DNA of 39,514 nt. Source: Nitrosospira sp. 56-18 (GTDB lineage Bacteria > Pseudomonadota > Gammaproteobacteria > Burkholderiales > Nitrosomonadaceae). The notes below the pieces were generated by a model. It searched no databases. It had not been told where the DNA came from and saw only the letters and a list, made by a program, of their open reading frames with translations. The translations under genes and the position numbers were made by a program. Each line of letters begins with the position of its first letter. Position 1 is the first letter of the stretch. Positions 10,067-19,382 of this stretch are shown piece after piece. The stretch is taken from NCBI GenBank assembly GCA_001899235.1, contig MKVR01000014.1, positions 158,423 to 197,936 on the forward strand. The letters run 5' to 3'.

Positions 10067-11131
10067 ATGGCACTCGTATCATTGCGTCAACTTTTGGATC
10101 ATGCGGCAGAGAATGGCTATGGGCTTCCTGCTTTTAATGTAAACAATCTGGAGCAAATCCAGGCCATCATGCAAGCGGCGGACGAATGCAATAGTCCCGT
10201 GATCATGCAGGGATCCGCAGGTGCGCGCAAGTACGCCGGTGAAGCGTTCTTGCGCCACCTAATAGCAGCAGCGGTGGAATCCTATCCTCATATTCCCATC
10301 GTTATGCACCAGGACCATGGCGCATCGCCCGCTGTATGCGTTAATGCCATTCGCAGCGGCTTTTCGAGCGTCATGATGGATGGCTCGCTCGAGGCGGATG
10401 CCAAGACCCCATCCTCTTATGAATATAACGTGGAGGTCACGGCAAAAGTGGTAGATATGGCGCATGCCGTCGGCGTGTCTGTGGAGGGGGAGCTGGGTTG
10501 CCTGGGATCGCTTGAGTCCGGAATGGGAGAAGCGGAAGATGGCCACGGGGCGGAAGGCAAGCTGTCACACGATCAATTGTTGACCGATCCCGAGCAAGCG
10601 GCTGATTTCGTCAAGCAGACTGGCGTCGATGCTCTGGCTATCGCGATTGGTACTTCGCATGGAGCCTATAAATTCACGCGCAAACCCACCGGAGATATTC
10701 TGGCCATCGAACGCGTGAAGGAAATCCACCAGCGCATTCCCAATACTCACCTCGTCATGCACGGCTCCAGTTCAGTCCCTCAGGAATGGCTGGATGTTAT
10801 CCGCGAATATGGCGGGGAAATGAAGGAAACCTATGGTGTTCCGGTGGAGGAAATCCAGGAGGGAATCAAGCATGGAGTACGCAAGATAAATATCGATACG
10901 GATATCCGTCTTGCCATGACAGGCGCGATTCGGCGCCATTTGGCAAAGAACAAGAGTGAATTCGACCCCCGCAAGTTCCTGAAGGATGCGACTGCCGCGG
11001 CCAAGGATATTTGCAAAGCGCGCTTCGAGGCCTTCGGATGCGCCGGTCAGGCTGACAAGATCAAACCCATCATGCTGGAAACCATGGCGAACAAATATGC
11101 CAAGGGCGAGCTGAAGGCTGTAATCAAGTAA
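10067..11131 (+). CDS. fba: Fructose-bisphosphate aldolase, class II
   Basis: Zinc-dependent aldolase joining dihydroxyacetone phosphate with glyceraldehyde-3-phosphate (or with erythrose-4-phosphate in the Calvin cycle, where it is called cbbA). It is 354 residues. Zinc and substrate motifs are visible: [25 protein letters not shown] and [10 protein letters not shown], followed by [12 protein letters not shown]. This long form with a C-terminal [16 protein letters not shown] segment matches the class IIB enzymes of autotrophic proteobacteria. AAGGAG just before ATG 10067 is a strong ribosome binding site. It is the last gene of the cluster and is followed by a clear terminator. Confidence 0.97.
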   Translation: MALVSLRQLLDHAAENGYGLPAFNVNNLEQIQAIMQAADECNSPVIMQGSAGARKYAGEAFLRHLIAAAVESYPHIPIVMHQDHGASPAVCVNAIRSGFSSVMMDGSLEADAKTPSSYEYNVEVTAKVVDMAHAVGVSVEGELGCLGSLESGMGEAEDGHGAEGKLSHDQLLTDPEQAADFVKQTGVDALAIAIGTSHGAYKFTRKPTGDILAIERVKEIHQRIPNTHLVMHGSSSVPQEWLDVIREYGGEMKETYGVPVEEIQEGIKHGVRKINIDTDIRLAMTGAIRRHLAKNKSEFDPRKFLKDATAAAKDICKARFEAFGCAGQADKIKPIMLETMANKYAKGELKAVIK

Positions 11132-11175
11132 CGGGAGAAGCAGCCCCCGTTTGTATCTACTCTAATTGCAACTGC

Positions 11176-11205
11176 AAAAAGGCGGCCATTCCGGCCGCCT
11201 TTTTT
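11176..11205 (+). terminator. Rho-independent terminator after fba
   Basis: AGGCGGCC (11180-11187) and GGCCGCCT (11193-11200) form a perfect 8-pair stem with a 5-base ATTCC loop, followed by TTTTT and preceded by AAAAA. The A and T flanks make it usable from both strands, so it probably also ends the convergent CYTH-CHAD transcript that stops at 11252. Confidence 0.92.
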
Positions 11206-11251
11206 CTTATATGAATGTACCGCAAGTTCGATGAGTTTCCGGGAAAACAGG

Positions 11252-12802
11252 CTACCAGAATGGCTCGGCTTCAATAAAGCCTTTCCAGGCATTCATGAAG
11301 TGTTCTTTATCGCCAAGAGGTCTCGCACTCCAGCCCAGCATAATGCCAGTTGCTTCGCACAGTTTTTTCCCATCGTTTTCCGAAGATACCTCGCCCAGAA
11401 GCCGTTCCACGTTAGCCGCATCGTTCATCGCGCCTAAAATATCCTGAATCTCCGATAATGACTGGATGTATTGTTTCGTTTTCTTATTCTTATGGGGATA
11501 GGCGCTGGCAAAGAACTCCGCCGCATATCGATGTTTCTTGATTACAATCCGTAGCGCATGGAGTTCAGTCTCGTCCAGGCTCACGAGTTTCTTGCCATAT
11601 TTTCCTAATTGTCGCCGGCGACGCTCCAGTAGCGCTGTGGCAAATTCCTTCACCGGCGTTTCCGGCTTCAGGTTCGTCGAACGGTCTGCTTCCGATGGAA
11701 ATGATTCACTCCAGTCTCCGGTATATGCGCATCTGCCCAGCCTCAGCATCAACTCCGTGTAGCGTTGTGATTCTACAGCAGAGCATGCTTCACGGTTAAA
11801 ATGCCGGCGCCGCCTTTCGCATCTGTCTTTCAGTTCCTCCATCCCTGGATGACCGGGAAAACAGGCATCGACCTGAGCCAGCACTTCTGTAACGAATACA
11901 TCCCAGTCTCGCGCAGAACTCAACATTCCAGACAACCATTTCAGCTCGTGGACAAGCGGCCCGGATGAAATTTCTGGATAAACCTGTGAAAACATGCCCA
12001 TGGAGGAACGCAGGCGTCGCAATCCCACTCGCATCTGATGCAGATGTTCAATGTCGTACCCTTGCAGCATGCCTGTTTCATTGCCATGTAAATGACTCAC
12101 GCAATTCCACACTATGGCCAGGAATGCTTCACTTGCGCTCATTTCAGCACGAAGCTGAACCGGCACGGCCTTCATTGGCGGAGACCAGTTTCCCGTCGCA
12201 AGCGCATAGCCTCGCTCGGCCTTGCTCACGCTCTCCAGCCTGAAGGATACATCGGACAGCAAATCCAGGGCAAACTTGAACAAAGCCGAAATGCTGCCGG
12301 CTCTCAATTCCAGTTCGATCTCGCATACCGGGGTATCCCTGCTGCCGGCAATAATTTTCCCGCGGTCGAGACAAAACTCCACCTCGCCGCCATCAGGAAA
12401 TCTAAGCAGGCGGGTGGTACGATGGAAGTCAGTGATAAACACGGGTTGCAACTGCTCGCGCAGTGTACCCGGAGCAAACAGCCGGGCTAAGGATGGGTCG
12501 GTGATCTTCGTGAAATCCGGATGTGCTTTTAGCACCTGTGCTTCAAACTCACTCCTCTGGTGTAGACCTGCTGCCGCGGCGCCGCCCCCTTTTATGGTTT
12601 GAAACCAGTGCCTGCCGATACGGCGCAGCCGGAATGCCAGCCCTCCATGCCGGAGGTCCATATCAGGTGTGTCGTAGTAAATGCTGTAAAACCTGCAGGT
12701 TACGGAACGGGAAACGCTGAGGGATTTTAGCAAAGGCTGCCGCTGAAGGCGGGAAACACCATCAGGCGGTAATTGCAGCTTCAACTCGGTCTCGGTAAAC
12801 AC
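11252..12802 (-). CDS. CYTH and CHAD domain protein (probable inorganic triphosphatase / polyphosphate-binding)
   Basis: A 516-residue fusion. The N-terminal CYTH domain (about 1-205) opens with FTETELKL, which carries the ExExK metal/triphosphate motif at residues 4-8. The C-terminal CHAD domain (about 215-510) has the conserved-histidine helices, for example IEHLHQMRVGLRRLRSSM. CYTH enzymes hydrolyse inorganic triphosphate, and CHAD domains bind polyphosphate. The gene directly follows ppk on the same strand, which fits a polyphosphate role. The start is GTG (12800-12802), and an in-frame stop lies four codons upstream. The only good ribosome binding sequence, GGAGG, lies unusually far away (about 17 bases), so initiation here is odd. 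Confidence 0.88.
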   Translation of the reverse strand: MFTETELKLQLPPDGVSRLQRQPLLKSLSVSRSVTCRFYSIYYDTPDMDLRHGGLAFRLRRIGRHWFQTIKGGGAAAAGLHQRSEFEAQVLKAHPDFTKITDPSLARLFAPGTLREQLQPVFITDFHRTTRLLRFPDGGEVEFCLDRGKIIAGSRDTPVCEIELELRAGSISALFKFALDLLSDVSFRLESVSKAERGYALATGNWSPPMKAVPVQLRAEMSASEAFLAIVWNCVSHLHGNETGMLQGYDIEHLHQMRVGLRRLRSSMGMFSQVYPEISSGPLVHELKWLSGMLSSARDWDVFVTEVLAQVDACFPGHPGMEELKDRCERRRRHFNREACSAVESQRYTELMLRLGRCAYTGDWSESFPSEADRSTNLKPETPVKEFATALLERRRRQLGKYGKKLVSLDETELHALRIVIKKHRYAAEFFASAYPHKNKKTKQYIQSLSEIQDILGAMNDAANVERLLGEVSSENDGKKLCEATGIMLGWSARPLGDKEHFMNAWKGFIEAEPFW

Positions 12803-12833
12803 GGTATATTCTTACATTACCTCCATAGTCCTA

Positions 12834-12915
12834 AATCCGGTAGTTGACCGCTTTCTTTAGTTTGTTGCCTTGCACCCCAAAAATCGCACGCTCCATTCTA
12901 TCCAACTGCCGGATT
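12834..12915. repeat. 13-base inverted repeat between ppk and the CYTH-CHAD gene
   Basis: AATCCGGTAGTTG (12834-12846) and CAACTGCCGGATT (12903-12915) are inverted copies with one difference, which would pair as G-U in RNA. They enclose 56 bases and fill most of the 122-base spacer. No T run follows on the minus strand. It could be a long-loop hairpin between the two cistrons or a DNA site. Confidence 0.45.
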
Positions 12916-12924
12916 CAGGGTAAT

Positions 12925-15006
12925 TCAACTCTGTTTGGCTGCCGCCAGCTCCGTCAGCAATGCCTCTTGCGCGCAGAGTTTCCTATTTCCCCTTACGGAC
13001 CTCCTGCGGTAATTACCTTCGCCATCCATTTCCCAGGCCTGCTGGTTGTCCCTGAGATAGACATTCAGGCCCTCAGTAAGTACTCGCTTCTTGAGTCTCG
13101 CCTCCAGGATGGGGAAGCATATTTCGATGCGGCGAAAAAAATTCCGATCCATCCAGTCGGCGCTGGAAAGATATATCGAGTGCTCTCCGCCGTTATGGAA
13201 ATAGAAAATCCGGCTATGCTCAAGAAAGCGTCCTACTATTGATCGCACCGTAATCCTCTCCGACAATCCTGCAATTCCCGGACGCAATGCGCAGACTCCC
13301 CGGACGATCAAGTCGATTTTTACTCCAGCTCCCGAAGCGGCATAAAGCGCCTTGATCACTTCCGGTTCAAGGAGAGCATTCATTTTAGCAATAATGCGCG
13401 CTGATTTTCCCGATTTGGCATTTTGGGCTTCGCGACCAATAGCGTTCAGCATTTCAGCATGAAAGCTGAAAGGGGACTGCCATAAGTGCCTTAGTTTTCC
13501 AGCCTTGCCCAGGCCTGTCAGCTGCATGAATACCTCATTCACATCCGCACACACTTCTTCGTTACAGGTAAACAAGCCAAAGTCTGTGTACAGCCGGGCG
13601 GTGCTCGCATGGTAATTACCCGTCCCGACATGGACGTAACGGCGCAGCTTCCCTTCTTCGCGCCGCACCACCATTGCCATTTTTGCGTGGGTCTTATGAC
13701 CTACCACGCCGTAAACGACGTGCGCCCCCACTTCTTCCAGCCGCCTGGCCCAGTTGATATTGGCTTCCTCATCGAACCGCGCCAGCAACTCCACCACTAC
13801 GGTGACTTCCTTGCCGCTACTGGCTGCCGCGATAAGGGCCGCCATAATCTGAGAGTCTGCTCCAGTGCGATAAACCGTCTGCTTGATCGCGACGACATCC
13901 GGGTCCGTCGAGGCCTGCTGGAGAAAATGAATGACCGGCTGAAAGGATTGATAGGGATGATGCAGCAGAATATCGTTATTCCGTATCATGTGGAAGATAT
14001 CCATCGCCTTTTTCTTTTGCAGCGTTTGCGGCAAGCCCGGCATGAATCCGGGATACTTCAGATCCGGCCGTTCGATACGATCAGGAACCTGCATGATCCG
14101 CACAAGGTTTACTGGTCCTTCCACCTGGTAAAAATCATCATGCGCCAGATCCAGCTGTTCCAGCAGAAAATCCGCCATGTGTCGAGGACAATTATCCGCC
14201 ACTTCCAGCCGTACGGCGTTGCCCAAATGCCGCTGAGGCAATTCACCCTGCAAGGCGATGCGCAAATTTTTGACTTCTTCTTCATCCACGAACAACTCGC
14301 TGTTGCGGGTGGCGCGGAACTGATAACAGCCCAGCACATTCATGCCGGAAAACAACTCACCCACGTGGGCGTGAAGAATGGAGGATAGAAACACGAAACT
14401 ATATGCGCCGCCCCCAATTTCTTCCGGCAACTGGATTACCCTAGGCAGCACGCGTGGCGCCTGTACGATCGCCGTTCCTGAGCTTCGGCCGAACGCGTCC
14501 TTGCCTTCCAGCTCCACCGCAAAATTCAGGCTCTTGTTGAGCACGCGGGGGAAAGGATGCGATATGTCGAGCCCTATCGGAGTCAACACCGGCATCAGTT
14601 CGCGAAAATAGTATTCCCTGATCCATTCACGTTGAGCGTCATTCCAGGTGGCCCGACGCAGGAAGCGGATCCCCTCCTGCGCAAGCCCAGGCAGAATTTC
14701 CTCATTCAACAACTGATACTGCCGTGCGACCAGGGCATGAGCCTCTTCGGAAACCTGCCTGAATACCTGGCGCGGCAATATCCCGTCCGGTCCAAGGACG
14801 GGTGTATCGATCTTGATCTGCTCTTTCAGTCCGGCTACACGAACCTCGAAAAACTCGTCCAGGTTGCTGCTGACTATGCAAAGAAACTTCAGTCGCTCCA
14901 ATAGGGGAATGGTTCGATCTTCGGCTTGAGCAAGGACGCGCCGATTGAACGCAATTTGTCCAAGTTCCCGATTAAGAAACGGGTTGCCCGGTTGTAGGTC
15001 TGTCAC
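12925..15006 (-). CDS. ppk1: Polyphosphate kinase 1
   Basis: Makes and degrades long-chain inorganic polyphosphate from ATP. It is 693 residues, full length. The N-terminal domain (NRELGQIAFNRRVLAQAED, SSNLDEFFEVRVAGL), the head domain and the two C-terminal phospholipase-D-like domains are all recognisable. The autophosphorylated histidine is His440 in HKTHAKM (equivalent of E. coli His435), followed by VHVGTGNYH. The second active-site segment is IFYFHNGGEHSIYLSSADWMDRN. The start is GTG (15004-15006), without a strong ribosome binding site. The CYTH-CHAD gene follows on the same strand, forming a probable polyphosphate-handling pair. Confidence 0.96.
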   Translation of the reverse strand: MTDLQPGNPFLNRELGQIAFNRRVLAQAEDRTIPLLERLKFLCIVSSNLDEFFEVRVAGLKEQIKIDTPVLGPDGILPRQVFRQVSEEAHALVARQYQLLNEEILPGLAQEGIRFLRRATWNDAQREWIREYYFRELMPVLTPIGLDISHPFPRVLNKSLNFAVELEGKDAFGRSSGTAIVQAPRVLPRVIQLPEEIGGGAYSFVFLSSILHAHVGELFSGMNVLGCYQFRATRNSELFVDEEEVKNLRIALQGELPQRHLGNAVRLEVADNCPRHMADFLLEQLDLAHDDFYQVEGPVNLVRIMQVPDRIERPDLKYPGFMPGLPQTLQKKKAMDIFHMIRNNDILLHHPYQSFQPVIHFLQQASTDPDVVAIKQTVYRTGADSQIMAALIAAASSGKEVTVVVELLARFDEEANINWARRLEEVGAHVVYGVVGHKTHAKMAMVVRREEGKLRRYVHVGTGNYHASTARLYTDFGLFTCNEEVCADVNEVFMQLTGLGKAGKLRHLWQSPFSFHAEMLNAIGREAQNAKSGKSARIIAKMNALLEPEVIKALYAASGAGVKIDLIVRGVCALRPGIAGLSERITVRSIVGRFLEHSRIFYFHNGGEHSIYLSSADWMDRNFFRRIEICFPILEARLKKRVLTEGLNVYLRDNQQAWEMDGEGNYRRRSVRGNRKLCAQEALLTELAAAKQS

Positions 15007-15053
15007 GATAGCAGGTTCAGGTGGTCCCGATAGCCGGGGGGTTTGGCGAACCA

Positions 15054-15069
15054 GGCCTGTTAACAGGCC
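15054..15069. promoter_or_regulatory. Perfect 16-base palindrome upstream of ppk
   Basis: GGCCTGTTAACAGGCC reads the same on both strands. It lies in the 96-base spacer between the Fe(II)-trafficking gene and ppk, about 48 bases upstream of the ppk start. It could be an operator for a dimeric regulator or a compact hairpin ending the upstream transcript, though no T run follows. The sequence is certain; the role is not. Confidence 0.45.
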
Positions 15070-15102
15070 CAGAGGTCACAACTCATTCATGCTTACAGCA
15101 GC

Positions 15103-15375
15103 TTACTTCACCGGGGGCACGTAACCCGCGGGCTGCTCGGCCCCGCTCCCAAAAAAATAGGCTTCGAGTTGCCCGGCCAGATATTTGCGAGCCTTGATGT
15201 CCGCCAGATTCAAGCGGTTTTCGTTGACCAGCATGGTTTGATGCCTGATCCATCCAGTCCACGCGTCCTTCGACACGCTGTCAAAGATACGTCTGCCCAG
15301 CTCGCCAGGATAGGGCGGGAATTCCAGTCCCTCTGCTTCACGGCCCAGCTTGACGCACTTAACCATTCTTCCCAT
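15103..15375 (-). CDS. yggX: Probable Fe(2+)-trafficking / oxidative damage protection protein
   Basis: A 90-residue cytoplasmic protein of the YggX family, which protects iron-sulfur clusters and handles labile iron. The sequence begins [20 protein letters not shown] and includes [32 protein letters not shown] and ARKYL, all characteristic, with the single conserved Cys near the N-terminus. GGAGG lies five bases before the ATG at 15373-15375, which decides this start over the next ATG three codons later. It lies 116 bases downstream of argA on the same strand. The reading frame stays open further upstream into argA, but that extension has no support. Confidence 0.93.
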   Translation of the reverse strand: MGRMVKCVKLGREAEGLEFPPYPGELGRRIFDSVSKDAWTGWIRHQTMLVNENRLNLADIKARKYLAGQLEAYFFGSGAEQPAGYVPPVK

Positions 15376-15491
15376 CGACTCCTCCCCTGACAAGCAAATG
15401 AATCTGCATTCCCATGTTCGAGTACGAAGGCCGGGAACAGCAGGATATCCGCGGATACCGTGGCCATCGGCGGACACATGAAGAATTACAG

Positions 15492-16847
15492 CTACAAGCG
15501 TTTTACGAATACCTTGGAACGCCGCTGATAATTGTATAGGCCCCGCTTGACCTTCGGTAGTTCTTCCACCCCCGTTTCGTAAAACCCCCGTTCGACGAAC
15601 CAATGCGCGGTTCGGGTAGTAAGAACGAACAGCTTTTTGCTGCCTTGGGACCTTGCCCTGGCCTCGATGTTCTTCAGCAGCGCATCGCCGCAACCCGTGC
15701 TTCGATATTCCGGGTGCACGGTAAGGCACGCAAGCTCGGTTGCGTTGTCATCGGCAAAGGGATAGAGCGCTGCGCAGCCTGTTATCATGCGGTCGTGCTC
15801 TACGACGACAAACCTCTCTATCTCCATTTCCAGCAGTTCACGGTTGCGCCTCACCAGGGTACCATCGGTTTCCAGTGGTCCTATCAATTGTAAAATAGCG
15901 CCGACATCCTCTATCCTTGCCTGGCGCAAATTCTGCAGCGGCCCTTCCGATATCATGCTTCCAATACCGCTATGGGTGAACAATTCCTGCAGCACAGCGC
16001 CATCCACATGCCGACTGACGAGATGAACCCGTGATACTCCCCCCTGACAGGCATGAATTGCAAACGGGAGATACAATTGGGCGTCGTCCGAAAGCGTGCT
16101 GGTGCCATCGGATAATTTCGCGAGCAGCGCCTTGCCTTCTTCCACCGTCAGTTCATGCAGCAATGAAGGCTCGGAATCGCTGCAGCCCACTTGCTGTATG
16201 CCCGTGCTATCCATCAGAAAAATCAGTTTTTCCGCCTTCAGCACGATTGCCGCTTCAGCGGCGACGTTTTCCAGGGTGAGATTGAATATTTCTCCGGTAG
16301 GGGAGTAGCCCAGCGGCGAGAGCAGCACCAACTCGCCCTGTTCCAGGCGGGAGCGAATTCCCGCCGCATCGACCTTTCGCACTTCGCCCGTATGCATCAG
16401 GTCAATACCTTCAATTACTCCGATAGGACGAGCAACGACGAAATTTCCACTGGCCACCCTGATTGCGGCGTTGGCCATGGGCGAATTCGGCAGTCCCATC
16501 GACAGCAACGCCTCGATCTCCACCCGGACGCGTCCAATGGATTCCTTGACACATTGCAGGGTAGCAGCATCAGTTACACGCATATCCCTTACATATGTCG
16601 TCTGCAAATCATGTTCAGCGAGCCGGGCCTCGATCTGCGGTCGCGCCCCATGCACAAGCACGAGTCTGACTCCCAGGCTGGCAAGGATATTAAGATCATG
16701 AACCAGTTCGACAAATTTACCGTCTGCGACCACCTCGCCACCGAACGCCACAACGAAAACCTTATTGCGAAAGGCGTTGATATAAGGGGCAACCGAGCGG
16801 AACCAGGTTACGAAATCGCTGTTTAAATCCATGTCTGAATATGACAT
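15492..16847 (-). CDS. argA: N-acetylglutamate synthase (amino-acid N-acetyltransferase)
   Basis: First enzyme of arginine biosynthesis; it acetylates glutamate with acetyl-CoA. It is 451 residues: an N-terminal amino-acid-kinase-like domain (about 25-290, with [25 protein letters not shown] and [16 protein letters not shown]), which in this family binds arginine as feedback inhibitor, and a C-terminal GNAT domain (about 305-450, with [21 protein letters not shown] and a final [16 protein letters not shown]). The ATG at 16845-16847 is taken as start; a second ATG five codons later is also plausible because neither has a clear ribosome binding site. rsmE lies 79 bases upstream on the same strand. 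Confidence 0.95.
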   Translation of the reverse strand: MSYSDMDLNSDFVTWFRSVAPYINAFRNKVFVVAFGGEVVADGKFVELVHDLNILASLGVRLVLVHGARPQIEARLAEHDLQTTYVRDMRVTDAATLQCVKESIGRVRVEIEALLSMGLPNSPMANAAIRVASGNFVVARPIGVIEGIDLMHTGEVRKVDAAGIRSRLEQGELVLLSPLGYSPTGEIFNLTLENVAAEAAIVLKAEKLIFLMDSTGIQQVGCSDSEPSLLHELTVEEGKALLAKLSDGTSTLSDDAQLYLPFAIHACQGGVSRVHLVSRHVDGAVLQELFTHSGIGSMISEGPLQNLRQARIEDVGAILQLIGPLETDGTLVRRNRELLEMEIERFVVVEHDRMITGCAALYPFADDNATELACLTVHPEYRSTGCGDALLKNIEARARSQGSKKLFVLTTRTAHWFVERGFYETGVEELPKVKRGLYNYQRRSKVFVKRL

Positions 16848-16926
16848 GCTGTGTAAATTTGGTTTCTTATAGAAACGGGCGGAGCGACTCGGCCGCGCCC
16901 GCCCTGCAGGCTCCTATTTCATCAAA

Positions 16927-17766
16927 TCAGTAGTCGCCGCATAGCGCCTGCATGGCAGCCAATGCTGCCAACCCCGCACTCTCGGTGCGTAGCAGCCGCT
17001 TTCCCAGACGCAACGGGGTACATCCCGCCATAACAGCGGCAGCTTCCTCGTCTGTATCGAAACCGCCTTCAGGCCCTACGAGAAGATCTATTCGGCTCAG
17101 ACCAGGCAGCCTCGGAAAATCACGCAAACCTTCTGCAGCAGTCGGCGAAAGCATGAAGCATTTTTGCGAATCCGGATTATCCATATCCTTGCATTCATCT
17201 GGCACTCCTTCGAGCCAGCTTGACAATGGCATCAACGGTAGTACGGGAGGAATGCGGTTTCTACCGCACTGCTCGCAGGCAGAAATGACAACATCCTGCC
17301 AGTGCCTCATTCTTTTCTCGGCCCTTTCCTTCGAAAGCTGGACCACGCCGAACCGGGCCGTAACCGGCTGAAAGCGGGAAACCCCCAGCTCCACGCTCTT
17401 TTGCACGATCCAGTCCATTTTTTCGTTGCTGCACAAAGCCTGAACGAGCGTTATGTCAAGCGGCGATTCGCGCTCAATACCCAGATGCGCTTCTGGAATG
17501 ACGGTGACGCTTTTCGGGCTGGTATCCAGAATTTCGGCTGGATATTCTCCTCCATCGCCATTGAACAGCGTCAGTTTATCTCCTTTTTTAAGCCTCACCA
17601 CATGAAACGCGTGGTGTGCGACAGTCTTGGGCAACGTAAGGGCGTGTCCCGCAACAATAGTTCCGGGGCAATAAAACCGGGAGTACGTTTCCGTTTTTGC
17701 AGATGAAACGGGATGGCGATAAATGATAGCCTCCCATGTTAGACTATTTGTATTTCTTTCCCCCAC
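16927..17766 (-). CDS. rsmE: 16S rRNA (uracil(1498)-N3)-methyltransferase RsmE
   Basis: SPOUT-class methyltransferase that modifies U1498 of 16S rRNA. The C-terminal SAM-binding knot is clear (LLVGPEGGFDTDEE and LRLGKRLLRTESAGLAAL), and the N-terminal PUA-like part starts at SRFYCPG. The frame as given has 279 residues against about 243 for the family. The extra 28 or so precede SRFYCPG, and no ATG, GTG or TTG lies between the GTG at 17764-17766 and that segment. A strong GGGAGG inside the extension sits five bases before an ATT codon, so a rare ATT start is conceivable. The upstream neighbour is divergent. Confidence 0.93.
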   Translation of the reverse strand: MGERNTNSLTWEAIIYRHPVSSAKTETYSRFYCPGTIVAGHALTLPKTVAHHAFHVVRLKKGDKLTLFNGDGGEYPAEILDTSPKSVTVIPEAHLGIERESPLDITLVQALCSNEKMDWIVQKSVELGVSRFQPVTARFGVVQLSKERAEKRMRHWQDVVISACEQCGRNRIPPVLPLMPLSSWLEGVPDECKDMDNPDSQKCFMLSPTAAEGLRDFPRLPGLSRIDLLVGPEGGFDTDEEAAAVMAGCTPLRLGKRLLRTESAGLAALAAMQALCGDY

Positions 17767-17910
17767 TTGAGAGAAAATGCGAACTTGATTCGATTGAATG
17801 ATAACCTGTTGCTTCGATTATATCCGTTACGCATTTTTGTTGCTTGCTTCGGCCGGTGTCTTCCGGAGCGCGGAATCGCTTCTAATCTAAATTATCCATA
17901 AGGAGAAGGT

Positions 17911-18468
17911 ATGGCGAGCCTGGAAACGCCAGTTTGCAACTTTGGCTGGAAAGCGGTGGATTTCGATTTGCGGGGAGTGGATGGCAAGCGCTACGACCTT
18001 GCAGCCGCGAGAGGGGAAAAAGGATTGCTGGTCATGTTCATCTGCAATCATTGTCCTTATGTGAAGGCGGTTCGGGATCGCATCATCCGCGATGTGAAGG
18101 CATTGCGCCCATATGGCGTCCGCGCTGTCGCCATCATGTCGAATGATCCCGCCGATTATCCCGAGGACTCGTTCGAAAACATGGTGAAAATCGCAAGGGA
18201 ATACGATTTTCCCTTCCCCTATGTCTGGGATGAAGACCAGGAGATCGCAAAAGCCTATGGTGCCGTGTGCACGCCCGATTTCTTCGGATTCAATGACAAA
18301 CTTGAACTGCAATACCGGGGACGGCTGGATGCATCCCGCAAGGAAGCCGCGCCTCCGGATGCCCGCCGCGATCTTTTTGAAGCCATGGTCCAGATCGCTG
18401 AATCCGGACAGGGGCCAAAAGACCAGATTCCCAGTATCGGCTGTTCCATCAAATGGCGGGCGGGATAG
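17911..18468 (+). CDS. Thioredoxin-fold (AhpC/TSA-like) protein
   Basis: A 185-residue cytoplasmic protein of the peroxiredoxin-like thioredoxin family, with no signal peptide. The active-site region FICNHCPYV (43-51) carries a CxxC pair (Cys45, Cys48) after the first core strand, and AYGAVCTPDFFGFN holds a further Cys and the cis-Pro loop. Members are often annotated 'thioredoxin family protein' and presumed thiol oxidoreductases or peroxidases; the substrate is not known. AAGGAGAAGGT before ATG 17911 is a strong ribosome binding site. The next gene starts three bases after its stop, so the two are likely one operon, divergent from rsmE. Confidence 0.88.
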   Translation: MASLETPVCNFGWKAVDFDLRGVDGKRYDLAAARGEKGLLVMFICNHCPYVKAVRDRIIRDVKALRPYGVRAVAIMSNDPADYPEDSFENMVKIAREYDFPFPYVWDEDQEIAKAYGAVCTPDFFGFNDKLELQYRGRLDASRKEAAPPDARRDLFEAMVQIAESGQGPKDQIPSIGCSIKWRAG

Positions 18469-18471
18469 CAC

Positions 18472-19254
18472 GTGCTCCATGAGGTCATTTCGACGGTCAG
18501 GGCAGTGGCGCAACAGGAAATCATACCGCGCTATCTGAAGGTTGCCCGCCAGCGCAAAGCGGATGGAAGCCTGTTTACCGAAGCCGACCTTGCCACCCAG
18601 GAAGCGCTATCGCGTGAATTGCAAAAGATCCACGCCGGCGCCGTGGTCGGGGAAGAAATGCCGGAACAGGAGCAAATCAGTCAATGGCGGGCGGGCGAAG
18701 CCGGACTGTGGTGCATGGATCCTATAGACGGCACGTCGAATTTCGTAAATGGATTGCCTTATTTTGCCGTTTCGGTAGCGTTGATGCAAAACGGCAAAAG
18801 CGTGCTTGGCGTCGTTTACAACCCGGTGGCAGATGAAATGTTTTATGCCGAGCAAGGCGGCGGCGCATTCCTGAATGGCGAAAAATTGCCGCTCAAGGAA
18901 CATGTACCGCCCTTTCGCAACGCCATCGCCAATGTCGACTTGAAGCGGCTGGGACCCCAGCTCGCACAGAACATCTGTCTGCAGTGGCCTTTCTCCTCTC
19001 AACGAAATTATGGGTCCTGTGCGCTTGAATGGTGCTATACCGCCGCCGGCCGTTTTGACCTCTACCTCCATGGGGGGCAAAAGCTGTGGGATTACGCTGC
19101 TGGCTGCCTCATCCTGAAGGAAGCGGGAGGGCACATGTGTGGTTTCAACGAGAATGACTTCTGGGCGGAACCACTCTGGCAGCGTTCCGCCATTGCCGCC
19201 CTTGACAGGGGGTTGTTCGAACAATGGCGCGACTGGATTCGCGCTCATCGGTAA
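18472..19254 (+). CDS. Inositol monophosphatase family protein
   Basis: Mg2+-dependent sugar/inositol phosphatase fold, 260 residues. Metal-binding motifs are present in order: GEEMPEQ (60-66), DPIDGTSNF (83-91, Asp83 and Asp86) and LWDYAAGCLILKEAGG near the C-terminus. Relatives hydrolyse inositol-1-phosphate, fructose-1,6-bisphosphate, histidinol phosphate or 3'-phosphoadenosine-5'-phosphate; sequence alone does not decide which. The start is GTG 18472, three bases after the thioredoxin-fold gene, so translation is probably coupled. After the stop the strand holds no gene until 19527. Confidence 0.9.
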   Translation: MLHEVISTVRAVAQQEIIPRYLKVARQRKADGSLFTEADLATQEALSRELQKIHAGAVVGEEMPEQEQISQWRAGEAGLWCMDPIDGTSNFVNGLPYFAVSVALMQNGKSVLGVVYNPVADEMFYAEQGGGAFLNGEKLPLKEHVPPFRNAIANVDLKRLGPQLAQNICLQWPFSSQRNYGSCALEWCYTAAGRFDLYLHGGQKLWDYAAGCLILKEAGGHMCGFNENDFWAEPLWQRSAIAALDRGLFEQWRDWIRAHR

Positions 19255-19346
19255 AAAGAATCTACTCTCAAAAGCCCGCCTCCCGTAAATAACCCACGTC
19301 CTGCTCCAGTCCACTCCAAATCCAGGCCTTCCCCCCCTGTAACGCC

Positions 19347-19382
19347 AAATCCTATTGTCGCTAAACGGAGACAGCAGGATTT
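19347..19382 (+). repeat. Hairpin-forming repeat downstream of the IMPase gene
   Basis: AAATCCT (19347-19353) pairs with AGGATTT (19376-19382), with an inner GTC/GAC pair after a 3x3 internal loop. It lies about 90 bases after the inositol-monophosphatase stop. Few T residues follow, so it is at best a weak terminator; it also overlaps the arm of a larger inverted repeat (19354-19442). Confidence 0.35.

Noticed and set aside
13609-14388. 259-residue plus-strand open frame inside ppk1
   Set aside because: Antiparallel to well-conserved polyphosphate kinase sequence; His-rich composition typical of a shadow frame.
15376-15729. 118-residue N-terminal extension of the Fe(II)-trafficking protein
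   Set aside because: It overlaps argA in another frame, and a GGAGG site placed exactly before the ATG at 15375 supports the short form.
17780-17910. Promoter for the thioredoxin-fold gene in the divergent gap with rsmE
   Set aside because: TTGAAT and TTATAT-like words occur but at 18-19 base spacing with several mismatches; not distinct enough to report.
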